64,000 nucleotides of DNA from JAJDYQ01 sp963662865 (GTDB lineage Bacteria; Pseudomonadota; Gammaproteobacteria; JAJDYQ01), in the NCBI GenBank assembly GCA_963662865.1, contig OY759969.1:1240001-1304000 (forward strand), written 5' to 3'. Both the position numbers and the translations under genes were made by a program. Under the pieces are notes generated by a model. It had not been told where the DNA came from and did no database searches. It saw only the letters and a list, made by a program, of their open reading frames with translations. Shown here one piece after another: positions 50,208 through 59,566 of the stretch. Position 1 is the stretch's first letter, and each line of letters begins with the position of its first letter.

Positions 50208-51567
50208 TCAACTTGATATGGGTTATGCGTTCCGCTTGCCACCGCGGCGGGCGATCCAGTATTTCAAGGACAAAGGCTACGCCATCAGCTTTAACTGGTG
50301 GGAGACCTACCAAACCGCCAACGCCCGTGCCTTCACTGTTGCCAAGGCCATGCGCTTTGATGTGCTCGCCGACATCCGGGCCGAGATGGACAACGCGTTG
50401 GTTAACGGCATCACGCCCCGCGAGTTTGTTTCTAACCTGGCACCCCGTCTTAAGGCCAAGGGTTGGTGGGGCAAGAGCGTAGTTCAACATCCAGACGGCA
50501 CGGCTGAGTTGGTGCAGCTCGGCAGCCCACATCGCCTCAAGACTATCTATAAGGTTAACATGGATACCGCCCGCGCCGTGTCGCGTCACCAGGTACAACA
50601 GGCCACCGTATCTCAGCGGCCCTACTGGATGTATGACGCCCTGGAAGATGGCCGTACCCGACCGCATCACGCGGCCATGGACGGCCAGGTCTTCCACCAT
50701 GACGATCCATTCTGGGATACGCACTATCCGCCCAACGGCTTTAACTGTCGCTGCCGTGTGCAGGCGTTGACCGGCGATGAGGTCGAGCAGCGCAAGCTCA
50801 AGATCAACACCAGCGAGGATAAGTTACACCCGATACAACAGCGCGTCGGTGTTGATAAGCAGACCGGCGAGGTCATCTATCGACCGGCCACCGAGTACCG
50901 CGCCGACCACGTCCATTTCGCACCTGACCCCGGCTGGAATTACAACCCCGGCGCCGCCGGCGGGCCGTTCGACCCCGGACGTGCGCCGTCGATAAACGAG
51001 ATGCTGTCACCTGTCGGCCGCCAACAAACCTGGCGCGACCTCGGCCTGGTCAGCCTGCCGGCCACGCTGGCACCAGGCGCCACTCGCCTGCCCAGGGCTG
51101 CCACGCCGGAGGAACAATATGACGCCTTCTATGCCGCGACTTCATCCGACCGATTCACGCCAATCGCCGTGACCCGTTCCGACGGCAAGAAAGATACGCT
51201 GTACAACCTCATCACCACGCCGGATAAACTGGATGATGTCTATCTAACCAACCGGTTCGTGCGTCACCTGGTGGACCGCGACGACCACCGCGAGGAGTTC
51301 GCTAATTACATCATCCCGGCACTACAGCAGCCCGCCGAAGTCTGGCGGCAATGGGGGCAAGCCAAGGACGGGCGCGTGTTGCTCAGTGATGTTTTCGTCA
51401 CGGCCTTTCCGGATCGCAATGCCGTGCTGGTCGTGCGTGAGGATGTCAAGATTGGAGCGTTGGCCTGGACATTTTTCCCGCTGGACAAGCGACCCGCGAA
51501 CGCGGACAAGTTCCGCACGGGGCACCTAGTCTATCGAGCAGGCAAAGAACAAGAAAATGAGAGATAA
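50200..51567 (+). CDS. Mu F-like head protein with C-terminal nuclease-like domain
   Basis: 455 residues from the ATG at 50200, overlapping the portal stop. Residues 50-280 are the Mu F/SPP1 gp7 domain (DGRTRPHHAAMDGQVFHHDD, YPPNGFNCRCRVQAL). The end (LLSDVFVTAFPDRNAVLVVR, AGALAWTFFPL-like, TGHLVYRAG) resembles the Barnase-EndoU-colicin-RelE-like domain often fused to such proteins. This could be injected with the phage DNA. Confidence 0.8.
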   Translation: MPDQLDMGYAFRLPPRRAIQYFKDKGYAISFNWWETYQTANARAFTVAKAMRFDVLADIRAEMDNALVNGITPREFVSNLAPRLKAKGWWGKSVVQHPDGTAELVQLGSPHRLKTIYKVNMDTARAVSRHQVQQATVSQRPYWMYDALEDGRTRPHHAAMDGQVFHHDDPFWDTHYPPNGFNCRCRVQALTGDEVEQRKLKINTSEDKLHPIQQRVGVDKQTGEVIYRPATEYRADHVHFAPDPGWNYNPGAAGGPFDPGRAPSINEMLSPVGRQQTWRDLGLVSLPATLAPGATRLPRAATPEEQYDAFYAATSSDRFTPIAVTRSDGKKDTLYNLITTPDKLDDVYLTNRFVRHLVDRDDHREEFANYIIPALQQPAEVWRQWGQAKDGRVLLSDVFVTAFPDRNAVLVVREDVKIGALAWTFFPLDKRPANADKFRTGHLVYRAGKEQENER

Positions 51568-51708
51568 GGCCGCTGGTAAAGAGGGAGAGCCTGCGTTCCC
51601 TCAAGCGTGCGGGCTGTCACGGAACAGGCCGTGTGCGATCTCCCTCGGTAGTTCCACGCCTCCAGCAGTATCTTTAATATTAGTGCTGTATTACCAGGAG
51701 TTCAAGGA

Positions 51709-52215
51709 TTGAAATTCAGAATCGACATTGATGACAAGCAGATTCAAAACGCACTGCAACGATTAATCACCGCCGGCACCGATTTAAGTCCCGCGACCAG
51801 CGTCATCTCCGCCTATCTGCAATCCATCACAGAGGAGGCGTTCAGCAAAGAGCAAGACCCTGCGACAGGCACCCCCTGGGCACCGCTGTCCGATGTAACA
51901 TCACAGCGCCGTACCAAGTCCGGCCACATCTCTACCGGCGGAACAAAAAAACTCCAGGTCAGCCGCAATCTGATTCAATCCATCTTGGCCGACTACGACG
52001 ATACCTCAGCCGTTGTCGGCACCAATCTCAAATACGCCACCACCCAGCACTACGGCGCCAGGCAAGGAGAGTTCGGACGTGGCAACTATAAGACCAGGAC
52101 CGGCAGCTTCCCGATACCGTGGGGCGATATACCCGCCCGTCCATTCTTCGGACTCAACTCTCAACATAAAGACGACATCAGACGCATCATCACAGATCAC
52201 ATACGGCGACTCTGA
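51709..52215 (+). CDS. Virion morphogenesis protein, Mu gpG-like
   Basis: 168 residues from a TTG at 51709 with AGGAG about 12 bases and AAGGA directly before it. Contains GTPWAPLSDVTSQRR and YGARQGEFGRGN, typical of the gpG/tail completion family. Last gene at the right end; in Mu the protease/head genes would follow here, but they are at the opposite end. Confidence 0.75.
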   Translation: MKFRIDIDDKQIQNALQRLITAGTDLSPATSVISAYLQSITEEAFSKEQDPATGTPWAPLSDVTSQRRTKSGHISTGGTKKLQVSRNLIQSILADYDDTSAVVGTNLKYATTQHYGARQGEFGRGNYKTRTGSFPIPWGDIPARPFFGLNSQHKDDIRRIITDHIRRL

Positions 52216-52314
52216 TCTTCCACTTGATTCCGGCTAATTCCGCATAATTCCGCTTATATTGATCATTTCAACATTCTGTTGATTTTGCTCGCTTATGGGC
52301 AGTTAAGCGCGGAT

Positions 52315-52340
52315 ATGCGCACTCATGTTTCACATCAATA
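52315..52340 (-). repeat. Prophage right-end inverted repeat (transposase site)
   Basis: Inverse of 16831-16856 with 24 of 26 bases the same. Only 14 bases separate it from the CRISPR repeat, against 29 on the left, so the outermost right-end bases seem to be missing or replaced. Confidence 0.75.
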
Positions 52341-52354
52341 ACTCTCCATGTTTC

Positions 52355-55300
52355 GAATCAGGGAATGATTCAAACAGCGGCTGGGAGTCATGGTCAACAG
52401 GTGCGAGCAGTCTTAATCCCTTCTGAATCAGGGAATGATTCAAACCCCCTTGGTACCTAATCACAACGTGGTTAATTCAGAGTCTTAATCCCTTCTGAAT
52501 CAGGGAATGATTCAAACGCAAAAATGGATGCTAAATTTCTTGATTCGTACGTCTTAATCCCTTCTGAATCAGGGAATGATTCAAACGAGCAAGGGCGCCC
52601 AGTGCGCCCGATGCCACGGTCTTAATCCCTTCTGAATCAGGGAATGATTCAAACGACGCCAAACCTACAGTCCATGCCCTCCGTATCGGTCTTAATCCCT
52701 TCTGAATCAGGGAATGATTCAAACCCCGGCCCTATACAATCATTGCCGATGTTTTTGAGTCTTAATCCCTTCTGAATCAGGGAATGATTCAAACGACAGA
52801 GTCTGTCATGGCCGTAGGGTCATGAGTCTTAATCCCTTCTGAATCAGGGAATGATTCAAACGGTGCCACATAGATATGGTCCCCGTCTCTAAGCGGTCTT
52901 AATCCCTTCTGAATCAGGGAATGATTCAAACGGAAATATCGCCAGTCTCGCTCACTCGAATCGTCTTAATCCCTTCTGAATCAGGGAATGATTCAAACGT
53001 ACCGCTGGCGAAAGCTCGCGCGCATCGCGCGCGTCTTAATCCCTTCTGAATCAGGGAATGATTCAAACACCTCTTGGCCTATCTGGCCGACGCTTGGCCG
53101 GTCTTAATCCCTTCTGAATCAGGGAATGATTCAAACGGACCGTGGCAAAGCAGCAGAAGGAATTTCTGCGGGTCTTAATCCCTTCTGAATCAGGGAATGA
53201 TTCAAACGACCGAGTAATTACTCGGCGTCTGGTTAGCCAGACGTCTTAATCCCTTCTGAATCAGGGAATGATTCAAACGACAAAGGTGGAGTTGCTCCGC
53301 CTCTACCGGTGTCTTAATCCCTTCTGAATCAGGGAATGATTCAAACTGTACCGGCCCCATCGGCACGACCTGCCGACAGAGTCTTAATCCCTTCTGAATC
53401 AGGGAATGATTCAAACGCGCCTCAATGAGGATTGTGTGAGGTGAGGTAGGTCTTAATCCCTTCTGAATCAGGGAATGATTCAAACCAACCAAAATCGGCC
53501 GCTCGAGTTAACCACCCACGTCTTAATCCCTTCTGAATCAGGGAATGATTCAAACGCAACAAGCGTGTGCGCGTAGAGGGAGTGCGCGTGTCTTAATCCC
53601 TTCTGAATCAGGGAATGATTCAAACGTAGAGAAGTGGTTGCTTAAGGAGCTCCGCTCCTGTCTTAATCCCTTCTGAATCAGGGAATGATTCAAACATAAG
53701 CGTGACGATCATTTTGTCGGCCTCTTTGGGTCTTAATCCCTTCTGAATCAGGGAATGATTCAAACGGCTATATGTTGACCAGATCCCGGTGACGAAAAAG
53801 TCTTAATCCCTTCTGAATCAGGGAATGATTCAAACGTGAAACAATCAATAACATACGCCAAGAGCCCAGGTCTTAATCCCTTCTGAATCAGGGAATGATT
53901 CAAACCACCAAAACAAACCGGGAAGAGTGGAGAGATTTGTCTTAATCCCTTCTGAATCAGGGAATGATTCAAACAGACCAGCGGCGATGAGGTAATCATC
54001 GCCGCTGGGGTCTTAATCCCTTCTGAATCAGGGAATGATTCAAACTATATAGATAGATTCGCCACGCCGTGCGGCGTGTCTTAATCCCTTCTGAATCAGG
54101 GAATGATTCAAACTCAGGTTATGACGTAGATGGTACAGATGACGCTGTCTTAATCCCTTCTGAATCAGGGAATGATTCAAACAGCAGAGTAGCCCCCTCA
54201 ATCGCACCTATGATCATGTCTTAATCCCTTCTGAATCAGGGAATGATTCAAACCAAGTCCCCGCGTCAAAGCGGACTGTCCTGGCCGTCTTAATCCCTTC
54301 TGAATCAGGGAATGATTCAAACCGCATTGCGCGCGAGCAGGGACGTAAACCGGCGTCTTAATCCCTTCTGAATCAGGGAATGATTCAAACGTAAATGATG
54401 CTCAGCAGGGCTGGGCTTTGGGTCTTAATCCCTTCTGAATCAGGGAATGATTCAAACTAAGGCCGGCAGCGAGCCGGCCACCATAGGGTGTCTTAATCCC
54501 TTCTGAATCAGGGAATGATTCAAACGGGTTGGTACCCAACACAAGAGGAGTATAGGGTGCGTCTTAATCCCTTCTGAATCAGGGAATGATTCAAACAAAC
54601 TCCGAGCGTCTTTGGATGCCGCGAGGGAGTCTTAATCCCTTCTGAATCAGGGAATGATTCAAACGAGCGCGTTATCGGCGTGATCGGCCCCATGCTATGG
54701 GTCTTAATCCCTTCTGAATCAGGGAATGATTCAAACCATAATAATGTATGGGTTGCCGAGGAAACCAGCGGTCTTAATCCCTTCTGAATCAGGGAATGAT
54801 TCAAACGCTCGGTGTGATGGTCAACAGGTGCGAGCACCTGGTCTTAATCCCTTCTGAATCAGGGAATGATTCAAACGTCATGCCGATAATCAATCAGATA
54901 TACTGTCCTGTCTTAATCCCTTCTGAATCAGGGAATGATTCAAACCGTTGCGTACCGTGGTATGTGTCGGCACCGTGGGGTCTTAATCCCTTCTGAATCA
55001 GGGAATGATTCAAACGCCTGTAACATATAAAGAGTTACAGGTTCTTTTTGTCTTAATCCCTTCTGAATCAGGGAATGATTCAAACTTGGGTGGGTAACAC
55101 AATATGCTGGCCCGCATGTCTTAATCCCTTCTGAATCAAGGAATGATTCAAACATATTAGTATCGGTTAATTTACTTGTTTTTTACGTCTTAATCCCTTC
55201 TGAATCAGGGAATGATTCAAACATTGCGCAGTCAGAGAGGTGTTGACACCGGCCGAGTCTTAATCCCTTCTGAATCAGGGAATGATTCAAACGCCACGTC

Positions 55301-57377
55301 GACCAGGTGCCGGTCACCAAGCGAACTGTCTTAATCCCTTCTGAATCAGGGAATGATTCAAACCCCCTATTAAGCGGGGCCCGGACTCACTACCCGGTCT
55401 TAATCCCTTCTGAATCAGGGAATGATTCAAACAGGGATTCGACGCCCTTACCCAAGGGCGTCGGTCTTAATCCCTTCTGAATCAGGGAATGATTCAAACC
55501 CTGGATTATTACTCGGTCGGCAGCGATGCCGACCGTCTTAATCCCTTCTGAATCAGGGAATGATTCAAACTCAGCAAGGATTTGGAGACGGTCGATAAGA
55601 CCGGCGTCTTAATCCCTTCTGAATCAGGGAATGATTCAAACAAAGAGAACGGCGAAGTACAACTAATCATCAATGTCTTAATCCCTTCTGAATCAGGGAA
55701 TGATTCAAACACGGACACGAGACCTATGCCCGGATTAGGACACGTCTTAATCCCTTCTGAATCAGGGAATGATTCAAACCCATGCTATGGGACGGGGCCG
55801 ACGTGGCGCAAAAGTCTTAATCCCTTCTGAATCAGGGAATGATTCAAACAAATCCACGTTAGAAGATGATACGTTCGGCCTCCGTCTTAATCCCTTCTGA
55901 ATCAGGGAATGATTCAAACGCCACGCGTTTTTGTTGGTCATTGGATTTTATAGGTGTCTTAATCCCTTCTGAATCAGGGAATGATTCAAACGTGGTGGAA
56001 TGAATATGTATGGGGATGGTCTGGTCTTAATCCCTTCTGAATCAGGGAATGATTCAAACAAAGAACTATCTATATTCTTCAAGCCACCCTTTGTCTTAAT
56101 CCCTTCTGAATCAGGGAATGATTCAAACCTATTGCCGAAGTGCAGTCGTTAACTCTAGGCAGTCTTAATCCCTTCTGAATCAGGGAATGATTCAAACACA
56201 GCGGGGCGATCGTGTTGTCGGGACTCTGCGTCTTAATCCCTTCTGAATCAGGGAATGATTCAAACAAGCAATATTGCTCCGCGATGGGTGCGCAGTTGTC
56301 TTAATCCCTTCTGAATCAGGGAATGATTCAAACACACATTGCAGTTAATCAATCGAGCACGAAGTGTCTTAATCCCTTCTGAATCAGGGAATGATTCAAA
56401 CGTGTCGATCCGGTATCGTCTATGGAAATTCTCAACGAGTCTTAATCCCTTCTGAATCAGGGAATGATTCAAACGTCCAACTGTACGGCAAAGAGTCAGA
56501 CCGGCAGCGTCTTAATCCCTTCTGAATCAGGGAATGATTCAAACCAAGGACTTGATCAAGGAGGGCAAATCATGAGTCTTAATCCCTTCTGAATCAGGGA
56601 ATGATTCAAACACTATGGTCAGTGCATACGGGGGGGCCTACTAGTCTTAATCCCTTCTGAATCAGGGAATGATTCAAACCGAGGAGAGGAGACTATTAAT
56701 ACTACGATAACCCGTCTTAATCCCTTCTGAATCAGGGAATGATTCAAACTTGTTGTGGAAAAAATAAGGCAAATGCTGTTTGTCTTAATCCCTTCTGAAT
56801 CAGGGAATGATTCAAACGACCGCTGTGACCACTTGCGGTCGGTCATGCGCGTCTTAATCCCTTCTGAATCAGGGAATGATTCAAACGGAAAGCCCGTTTT
56901 GCGACGCTCTTGCTGAGCTGTCTTAATCCCTTCTGAATCAGGGAATGATTCAAACTGCATTACAACGGTTATCACGACATATATGTGTTGTCTTAATCCC
57001 TTCTGAATCAGGGAATGATTCAAACGATGATTGCGGACCTGACCGCGCGCGGGGTGGGGGTCTTAATCCCTTCTGAATCAGGGAATGATTCAAACGGGCT
57101 GGGTAGCGTAATGGCCGCCCCCCGCTACAGTCTTAATCCCTTCTGAATCAGGGAATGATTCAAACGCTGACCGTGACCGTGTACACCGCCCGTGCGCCGG
57201 TCTTAATCCCTTCTGAATCAGGGAATGATTCAAACCCTGTATACATGATCAAGAGACACCACATAGCAGGGTCTTAATCCCTTCTGAATCAGGGAATGAT
57301 TCAAACCTTTCATCACAGTTAACTACATAGGCGCATTTGTCGTCTTAATCCCTTCTGAATCAGGGAATGATTCAAAC
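52355..57377 (-). CRISPR. CRISPR array, leader-proximal part (72 full repeats, 72 spacers)
   Basis: Starts with the last 21 bases of a repeat (52355-52375), then 72 full 36-bp repeats, the last at 57342-57377; spacers 31-37 bases. Same repeat as the array at 15712-16801. One repeat (55118-55153) has a G-to-A change (GAATCAAGGA). In the crRNA direction (leftward) the newest spacers are at the right. Long apparent frames here (repeating FESFPDSEGIKT or LNHSLIQKGLR) are translations of the repeat, not genes. With the distal part the locus held at least 87 spacers. Confidence 0.99.
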
Positions 57378-57591
57378 CGCTATGCTTAAAAAAGGCAATG
57401 ATATCAATAAGCCATACAGCCCCTTTCTGAAATGCGCTACAGACAGAAAGTTGATGACATAGCCGTCTAACTTAAGTGACTTTAGATTGTTAATGAACAG
57501 GCTCATACGGGGTGTCCGAAGCAATATTCTTATTATTACATAAAAATGTCAATCAACAGGAGTGTATTCCTCCAACATCTCATGTTGAGAT
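57378..57591 (-). promoter_or_regulatory. CRISPR leader with promoter
   Basis: A 214-base AT-rich region between the second cas2 and the first repeat. On the minus strand TTGACA (57552-57547) is followed after 18 bases by AATATT, giving a leader transcript of about 145 bases into the array. CAACAT (57573-57578) and ATGTTG (57582-57587) form a small hairpin just after the cas2 stop. The lon-side flank is too short for a leader, which supports this orientation. Confidence 0.65.
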
Positions 57592-57864
57592 TCATTGCAA
57601 TAAGCTTACCCCAGCGATGCAATGCTCTCTGCCCCATGTTTCAAATTTAATGGCTGGTGACAATGGGTATATTCGCACATCATCGCTCTTCTGGCAGATC
57701 AGTGCGTTAAGCACCGAGACAAACTCCTTAAGTTGTGCCTGATCCGCCGACAGACGATATACTGAAAATTGCATGAATTCTGCTTTGTCCGCGACATAGC
57801 GGTGTATTCTTTGCAGTCTTGCGGGTTCTTTGATGTCATAGCAAACTATATATTCACGAGACAT
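57592..57864 (-). CDS. cas2: Cas2 (second copy)
   Basis: 90 residues with the ferredoxin-like Cas2 fold: SREYIVCYDIKEPARLQRIH at the start (conserved Asp in YDI) and FMQFSVYRLSADQAQLKEF. Its start overlaps the end of the Cas1-like gene by 11 bases, so the two are co-translated. Clearly different from the other Cas2 (59567-59851), so not a recent duplicate. Last gene before the leader. Confidence 0.88.
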   Translation of the reverse strand: MSREYIVCYDIKEPARLQRIHRYVADKAEFMQFSVYRLSADQAQLKEFVSVLNALICQKSDDVRIYPLSPAIKFETWGREHCIAGVSLLQ

Positions 57865-58621
57865 GATTGAATCCCGAGTTGATCTCTGTTTCGGTGAAGC
57901 GAAATTCGAGTGATATAAGCAACCGAATTACGAGCGACCGCCAGGCTTCAGCCTGCGCCTGATAATATGTTCCGGCACCGAGAGGATTATCGGGCGGTTT
58001 GATGCGAGCATCTTCACGGCATTTCATCAGAGCATTCATGAGAATGAGTTGAGCAGCATCTTTCAGTAACCTGCCTCTGAAACGGTGCCCCGGGGCAATG
58101 CCTGTTTCGGCCATAACTTCAGTCACCAAAACCGTGATAAATCCCTGTAGCCATTGCCGTACGTCGCGATATACTGATTTACCCCAGCGGCGCTTTAATG
58201 TTGTCGCAACTTCTTCGTAATAGCGGATTCTGTGAGTGTATCGGATGTTCTGAAAGGCGCGTGACTCTTTCAACAGGCAGTGCCACTGTTGTTTGATCGC
58301 AGACTCATAAACTGTGAGCCATGATCGTTTCCAGTGGCATTGTTCCAACCACTCATTCCAGTCAATGGTGTTTTCAAAGGGCCCCAATAGCTGAGCGCGT
58401 AGTTCTCCATTGCCGCTCAGAAAGAAGACATTGATCTGTTGTGCGGCGCAGTCGGTAACGGCGGGCAGGCCATCCAATTGTCGTCCCGTCACTACTATTT
58501 GTTTTAACAGGCGCACGGGAAATCTCCTTGCTGACTCGCCGGTACGTCGCACGATTAAAGAAGGCCCGTCCAGCTGCACATGCACGGGTTCTCTCGCATC
58601 AATTACCAGGTGCCGCTCCAT
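57854..58621 (-). CDS. Divergent Cas1-like protein lacking the catalytic triad
   Basis: 255 residues. The N-terminal beta-domain is Cas1-like (HVQLDGPSLIVRRTGESARR, KQIVVTGRQL, QQINVFFLSGNGELRAQLLG). The helical C-domain keeps the GIAP turn (cf. GLDP of Cas1) but lacks the GxEG glutamate motif; the GFYH...PSLACDLVE block is replaced by GHRFRGRLLKDAAQLILMN. It is therefore probably unable to integrate DNA. It starts 3 bases after true cas1 and overlaps the second cas2, suggesting a partner role in adaptation, for example a heteromeric complex or prespacer selection. Confidence 0.7.
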   Translation of the reverse strand: MERHLVIDAREPVHVQLDGPSLIVRRTGESARRFPVRLLKQIVVTGRQLDGLPAVTDCAAQQINVFFLSGNGELRAQLLGPFENTIDWNEWLEQCHWKRSWLTVYESAIKQQWHCLLKESRAFQNIRYTHRIRYYEEVATTLKRRWGKSVYRDVRQWLQGFITVLVTEVMAETGIAPGHRFRGRLLKDAAQLILMNALMKCREDARIKPPDNPLGAGTYYQAQAEAWRSLVIRLLISLEFRFTETEINSGFNHVS

Positions 58622-58624
58622 AAG

Positions 58625-59557
58625 TTACTCCACCATTCTGTTTAGCCAACCGACCCAGGCAGATGCCGTTCTGTTCAACATACGACGTATTGTTCGAGCC
58701 TGTGGTTCCCAGCAGGCGTAAAATCGACTCCGGCCTTCTTTATTAAGGAAGGTTCCACCATCCCGTTGCGAGAAGTGTTTGTTATCCAGCACTTGCTCAC
58801 GGAACATGGTCAGAACACTGTAGTCAGCCCGCGTTCTTGCGATTTCCACCAAATCACAAGCCAATGATGGTCGGCCGTAGGCGATCTGGTGATAAAAGCC
58901 TATGCTGGGGTCCAGGCCACAGGCGTAGAGCGCACGCAAGGCGTCCGCCGTCAACAGCGAATACGTCAATGACAGACAGGTATTTACCGGGTCGCGAGGC
59001 GGGCGCCGATTGCGATGGGTAAAATTGAAACGCAGTGGGTAAACCTGACAGTAAGCGGTGAAATAACTCCGGGAACCGGCGCCTTCCAGGCCACGGACTT
59101 CATCTATGGACTGGTCATTGATCCTGGCTATCAGCGCCGCCAACTGGGCACGGCTGGCAAACAGCGCCCTGCGCTTCGCCGGATACAGGGGCATGACACG
59201 GCTTAACAATCTTCGTTGCTGTATCAACTTTAACTTAACCAGTTTTTTCGCCAATTCGGCACAAAGCGCCTTGTCCTGAGCAATCCGGTATTGAGCGATG
59301 CGGCGTGCAGCATTGCCGTGATGCCATCCCCCGCACCAAGTGGTGCTGTTCTTGCGTGGATGGATGATAACGACCGGGATTTCGTGCTCGTTCAGCATCA
59401 GCAGCGTGCGGCTGTCCAGTGTGCAGCCTGCGGTGACGACAATCCTTTCCAGGCCACGCACCAGAATCGATTGTTTTTCCTCTGCGTAATGAATCCACAG
59501 CCTGCTGCGATCATGGCTCAGGGCGGCGTCTTTCCGATCCAGATACAAGGTGGTCAT
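58625..59557 (-). CDS. cas1: Cas1 integrase
   Basis: 310 residues, full Cas1. Metal ligands are Glu158 (RGLEGAGSRSYF), His223 (GFYHQIAYGRPSLACD) and Asp235/Glu238. Inserts new spacers at the leader end of the array. No reverse transcriptase or other domain is fused to its N-terminus (MTTLYLDRKDAAL). Start overlaps nothing but is 9 bases after the cas2 stop. Confidence 0.96.
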   Translation of the reverse strand: MTTLYLDRKDAALSHDRSRLWIHYAEEKQSILVRGLERIVVTAGCTLDSRTLLMLNEHEIPVVIIHPRKNSTTWCGGWHHGNAARRIAQYRIAQDKALCAELAKKLVKLKLIQQRRLLSRVMPLYPAKRRALFASRAQLAALIARINDQSIDEVRGLEGAGSRSYFTAYCQVYPLRFNFTHRNRRPPRDPVNTCLSLTYSLLTADALRALYACGLDPSIGFYHQIAYGRPSLACDLVEIARTRADYSVLTMFREQVLDNKHFSQRDGGTFLNKEGRSRFYACWEPQARTIRRMLNRTASAWVGWLNRMVE

Positions 59558-59566
59558 GATCGTTGC

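Larger units (their letters stand above)
16802..52354. mobile_element. Mu-like transposable prophage inserted in the CRISPR array
   Basis: About 35.5 kb with transposase A-like, ATPase B-like, Gam-like, GemA-like, Mor-like, gp25-29-like, F-like, G-like, protease I and major head T-like genes, plus a siphovirus-type tail. The two ends carry matching inverted repeats (16831-16856 and 52315-52340, 24 of 26 bases identical). The left end begins TG directly after a complete repeat; the right end runs into a repeat that lacks its first 15 bases. I could not identify a clean 5-bp target duplication. Gene order is divergent: structural genes leftward, packaging genes rightward. Confidence 0.93.

Noticed and set aside
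16802..52354. Spacers targeting the resident prophage
   Set aside because: I compared only a few spacers by eye and saw no match; a full search was not possible, so no claim either way.
16780..52380. A 5-bp target-site duplication for the prophage
   Set aside because: I compared several possible termini and found no matching 5-mers; not claimed.
52400..57100. Many open frames of 60-135 codons in the array, with repeating LNHSLIQKGLR or FESFPDSEGIKT
   Set aside because: They are translations of the 36-bp CRISPR repeat and spacers; the repetitive pattern explains them fully.
57342..57377. Rightward crRNA orientation based on the ATTCAAAC end
   Set aside because: No room for a leader at the lon side, a degenerate repeat lies there, and sense-oriented features in spacers fit leftward reading better.
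58625..59557. Reverse transcriptase fused to Cas1
   Set aside because: The protein is only 310 residues and begins directly with the Cas1 beta-domain.
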